From assembly GCA_028290305.1 (NCBI GenBank), contig JAQGKC010000474.1, positions 1 through 8,033 on the forward strand: 8,033 bases of DNA, given 5' to 3'. Position numbers and translations under genes: made by a program. The notes under the pieces were generated by a model. It was not told where the DNA came from. It worked only from the letters and a program-made list of their open reading frames with translations, and searched no databases. The DNA is from Bradyrhizobium sp. (lineage in GTDB: Bacteria > Pseudomonadota > Alphaproteobacteria > Rhizobiales > Xanthobacteraceae). Within the stretch, counting starts at the first letter, position 1. Every line of letters begins with the position of its first letter. Below are positions 6,081-8,033 of the stretch, piece by piece.

Positions 6081-6854
6081 TTAATTGGGCCTTTGCGGCA
6101 GCATCTTGCCTTCGATTTTGGGAAGATCGGCGGCGGAGGCGGATCTGTCCGACCCGGCGCGGCGGGCCATTTCGATGGTCAACCGCTCGGCCGCTTCCGG
6201 CGACATCAGGCCAAGGATGTCGGACATCTTCCGCGGCGCGATCTGCGAGGCGATTTCGAACAACACGGACATCTCCAGCCGGTCGAACACCTTGGCGGCG
6301 TCCTTCGGCTTCATGCCCTCATACATGGTGACGATGCCCTTGAAGCGCGCGGCGTCGGCTTCGGTTTTCTGCTCGGTCGCCGTGGAGATACGTGATTCGA
6401 CGCCCTTCAGTTCCTCGACACGCGATTCAACCCGCTTTTCGGCGGCCTTGAGCAGGCTCTCGCGAATATCGATTTCCCGCGCCCGCGCTTCCAGTTCCTG
6501 CCGCCGCGATTGCAGCCGCTCGAGGATCGCGCGCTCCGAGGCCGATACCGGCGCCTGACCCTCGGGGGGCAGCGTGACCAGTCCATCGGGCTTGGGCGCT
6601 TCGGCCGCGGCCGCTTCCGGCTTCGGCGGCTCTTCCTTCTTCTTCTCGTCGACCGAGCCGGTGATGTCGCCGGGATCGGCGCGGCCGGTTGGAAAATTGA
6701 AGGAGTCCTGTGCCCAGGACTTCTGCGCCGGTTGCGGCGTGTAATCGAACACATAGCCGCCATCGATCACGAGGCCGGCGATCTTCAGGACCGCAAAGCC
6801 GAAGATCGCGACCACGACGACTGGCATAACGCGAATGTCACGAACGGATTTCAT
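6081..6854 (-). CDS. motE: MotE-like flagellar motor protein (membrane anchor, coiled coil, MgtE_N-like domain)
   Basis: This 257-residue protein has one membrane segment near the N-terminus (about 10-30). A charged Lys/Glu/Pro/Ala linker follows (about 68-90), then a heptad-rich coiled coil (about 104-165), then a compact helical domain (about 168-234) with MYEGMKPKDAAKVFDRLE and APRKMSDILGLMSPEAAERL. These two helical pieces are the mark of the MotE / FlbB / MgtE N-terminal fold. The soluble part is expected in the periplasm. In Sinorhizobium meliloti MotE is a chaperone for the periplasmic motility protein MotC; FlbB- and FlgY-type relatives form motor scaffold rings. The ATG overlaps the stop of the gene before it (ATGA), and no strong Shine-Dalgarno is seen, so coupling is likely. 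The gene for the large secreted TPR protein follows, a natural partner. The family is clear; whether it is a chaperone or a structural part here is open. Confidence 0.88.
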   Translation of the reverse strand: MKSVRDIRVMPVVVVAIFGFAVLKIAGLVIDGGYVFDYTPQPAQKSWAQDSFNFPTGRADPGDITGSVDEKKKEEPPKPEAAAAEAPKPDGLVTLPPEGQAPVSASERAILERLQSRRQELEARAREIDIRESLLKAAEKRVESRVEELKGVESRISTATEQKTEADAARFKGIVTMYEGMKPKDAAKVFDRLEMSVLFEIASQIAPRKMSDILGLMSPEAAERLTIEMARRAGSDRSASAADLPKIEGKMLPQRPN

Positions 6855-7291
6855 GCGGCGAGGCCATCAGACCTTCTGCGTTCCGAGAACGCCTGGGCGG
6901 CCTGGGCGACAGCCTTGGCGCTCGACACCTGGGGAACGGCGGCGGGGGCCGCCTCGGACGACGGCCGGGCGGCGCTCGCGATTTTGGACAGCCTGCGAAC
7001 GACATTGTCGCCTTCGGCGAGCTGCTTCTTCAACTGCAGCGACAGCTGGCCCGCGGCGGTCAATTGATTGCCGAGGTTCTCGTTGACGTCGCGCACCGTG
7101 TGTTTGAGGCCGCCGATGGCGCGCTCGGCGATTTCGGTCGCGGTAATCAGCTCCGCGATCGTCGCCTTGAGCGAATTTTCGTCCGCCTTCAGGCGCTTCA
7201 GCCTCGCATTCAACAGCATGCAATACCCGATCGTGAGCATCAGCAACAATGCCACCAGGCTTTCGATCGCAATTCCTAATGAGTGACTCAT
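6851..7291 (-). CDS. DUF6468-type membrane-anchored coiled-coil protein in the flagellar operon
   Basis: This 146-residue protein has a single membrane helix at about 7-28, then a long helical, heptad-like region (about 30-108) with LKRLKADENSLKATIAELI, DVNENLGNQL and LSLQLKKQLAEGD, and an Ala/Ser/Pro-rich tail. I recognise it as the DUF6468 type found between fliM and motE in many alphaproteobacteria; its function is not known to me. The start ATG overlaps the fliM stop (ATGA), with GGAGG (reverse strand of 7296-7300) four bases upstream inside fliM. Its own stop overlaps the motE start. Such tight coupling suggests fixed stoichiometry with FliM and MotE. The N-terminus and coiled coil suggest that it spans the membrane near the motor, but which side the coiled coil faces cannot be read with confidence. 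Confidence 0.85.
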   Translation of the reverse strand: MSHSLGIAIESLVALLLMLTIGYCMLLNARLKRLKADENSLKATIAELITATEIAERAIGGLKHTVRDVNENLGNQLTAAGQLSLQLKKQLAEGDNVVRRLSKIASAARPSSEAAPAAVPQVSSAKAVAQAAQAFSERRRSDGLAA

Positions 7292-8033
7292 TGAGCCTCC
7301 AATGCCTTGTTTTGCTCATCGGCCTTCTCGAACATCGCGAAGGTGGTGTTCGGCTTGCGCAGGTTCTTGGTGACGCGAATGGCAACCCGATCGCCGACAC
7401 GGCCCATCCGGCCCTCGGTCAGCGTCACGTTGCCGCAGCGCACCGCGACCAGCGCGTCGGCGCGTATTTCAAGCGGCAGGGTATCGCCGACCTTGAGTTG
7501 CATCAGTTGCTTGAGCGGAATATCGGCTTCATAGAGCACGGCATCGACCGAAATCTGCGCCTGCGCGATTTCCGTTGCCAGATGGCCTTCCCAGATCGGA
7601 TCACGGCCGAATTTCTCGCCCATGAACATCTGCATGAGCACGGCGCGGATCGGCTCGATCGTCGCGTAAGGCAGCAGCAATTCGATATTGCCGCCGCGAT
7701 CTTCCATGTCGATGTGCAGCCGCACCAGGATAGCGGCATTGGCAGGGCGGCTGATGGCGGCAAAACGCGGATTGGTTTCCAGCCGGTCGATGGTAAAGGT
7801 CACCGGCGACAGCGGCCTGAACGCCTGTTCGGCATCGGAAAGCACGACCTCAACCAGGCGCTTCACCAGATTGGTTTCGATGGTGGTGTAGGGACGGCCT
7901 TCGATGCGCAGCGATGCCTGGCCGCGACGGCCTCCCAGGAGCACATCGATCATGGAGTAGATCAGGCTGGAATCCACGGTCGCGAGGCCGAAGTTTTCCC
8001 ATTCCTCGGCCTTGAACACGCTCAACACGGCCG
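7288..8033 (-). CDS. fliM: FliM, flagellar C-ring switch protein (partial, N-terminus outside window)
   Basis: The frame is open through the end of the window, with about 247 residues visible. There is no true start: the GTG at 8026-8028 is an internal valine (AVLSVFKAEEW). FliM links FliG and FliN in the cytoplasmic C ring and binds phospho-CheY to switch rotation. The visible part holds most of the CheC-like middle domain (LIYSMIDVLLGGRRG near the beginning, then EGRPYTTIETNLVKRLVEVV). The C-terminal SpoA/FliN-like domain follows (LKQLMQLKVGDTLPLEI to GRMGRVGDRVAIRV), with a short acidic tail. The CheY-binding N-terminal motif and the first part of the middle domain are missing only because the window ends. 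It is the first visible gene of the minus-strand operon, and its stop overlaps the next start. The identification is secure. Confidence 0.97.
   Translation of the reverse strand, partial: AVLSVFKAEEWENFGLATVDSSLIYSMIDVLLGGRRGQASLRIEGRPYTTIETNLVKRLVEVVLSDAEQAFRPLSPVTFTIDRLETNPRFAAISRPANAAILVRLHIDMEDRGGNIELLLPYATIEPIRAVLMQMFMGEKFGRDPIWEGHLATEIAQAQISVDAVLYEADIPLKQLMQLKVGDTLPLEIRADALVAVRCGNVTLTEGRMGRVGDRVAIRVTKNLRKPNTTFAMFEKADEQNKALEAQ

Noticed and set aside
8026..8028. GTG as the fliM start
   Set aside because: FliM is much longer than 246 residues, the frame stays open to the window end, and the GTG falls within the middle domain.

Overview
This window is a GC-rich piece of an alphaproteobacterial flagellar gene cluster. 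Gene content and protein style (FliM, a DUF6468-type protein, MotE and a very large periplasmic TPR protein in one tightly packed run, with fliO-fliP on the facing strand) point to Rhizobiales, most likely the Bradyrhizobium / Rhodopseudomonas / Afipia group. That placement rests on recognition of the protein families, not on a search.

Layout. Positions 1-905 (+) hold the C-terminal end of fliO and the complete fliP, both for the flagellar type III export gate, joined by a 4-base stop/start overlap. Positions 906-1207 are a 302-base stretch without a gene. It has a bulged hairpin just after fliP, weak promoter-like hexamers and a perfect 7-bp inverted repeat directly before a good ribosome binding site. 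Positions 1208-1741 (+) encode an exported cytochrome P460-type c-haem protein, which has no obvious link to motility. Positions 1742-1928 hold only degenerate inverted-repeat sequence. Positions 1929-2165 (-) encode a 78-residue protein of unknown function.

From 8033 down to 2246 (-) runs a motor operon: fliM (C-terminal part, cut by the window end), a membrane-anchored coiled-coil protein (DUF6468 type), motE, and a 1243-residue periplasmic protein. fliM, the DUF6468 gene and motE are linked by two ATGA overlaps. The last gene follows after a gap of about 100 bases. A perfect 8-bp hairpin after its stop probably marks the end of the transcript.

How it fits together. FliO/FliP build the export gate and FliM is the C-ring switch protein. 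The DUF6468 protein and MotE are single-pass membrane proteins with coiled coils, and the large protein joins several beta-rich AMIN-like modules to a long TPR-like helical array. A MotE/FlbB-type membrane protein next to a large secreted beta-plus-TPR protein resembles the collar and spoke-ring scaffolds of spirochaete and Campylobacterota motors (FlbB/FlcA, FlgY/PflA). The best candidate here for a little-described system is therefore a periplasmic scaffold or stator-accessory module of the rhizobial motor. This is a hypothesis from architecture and gene order.
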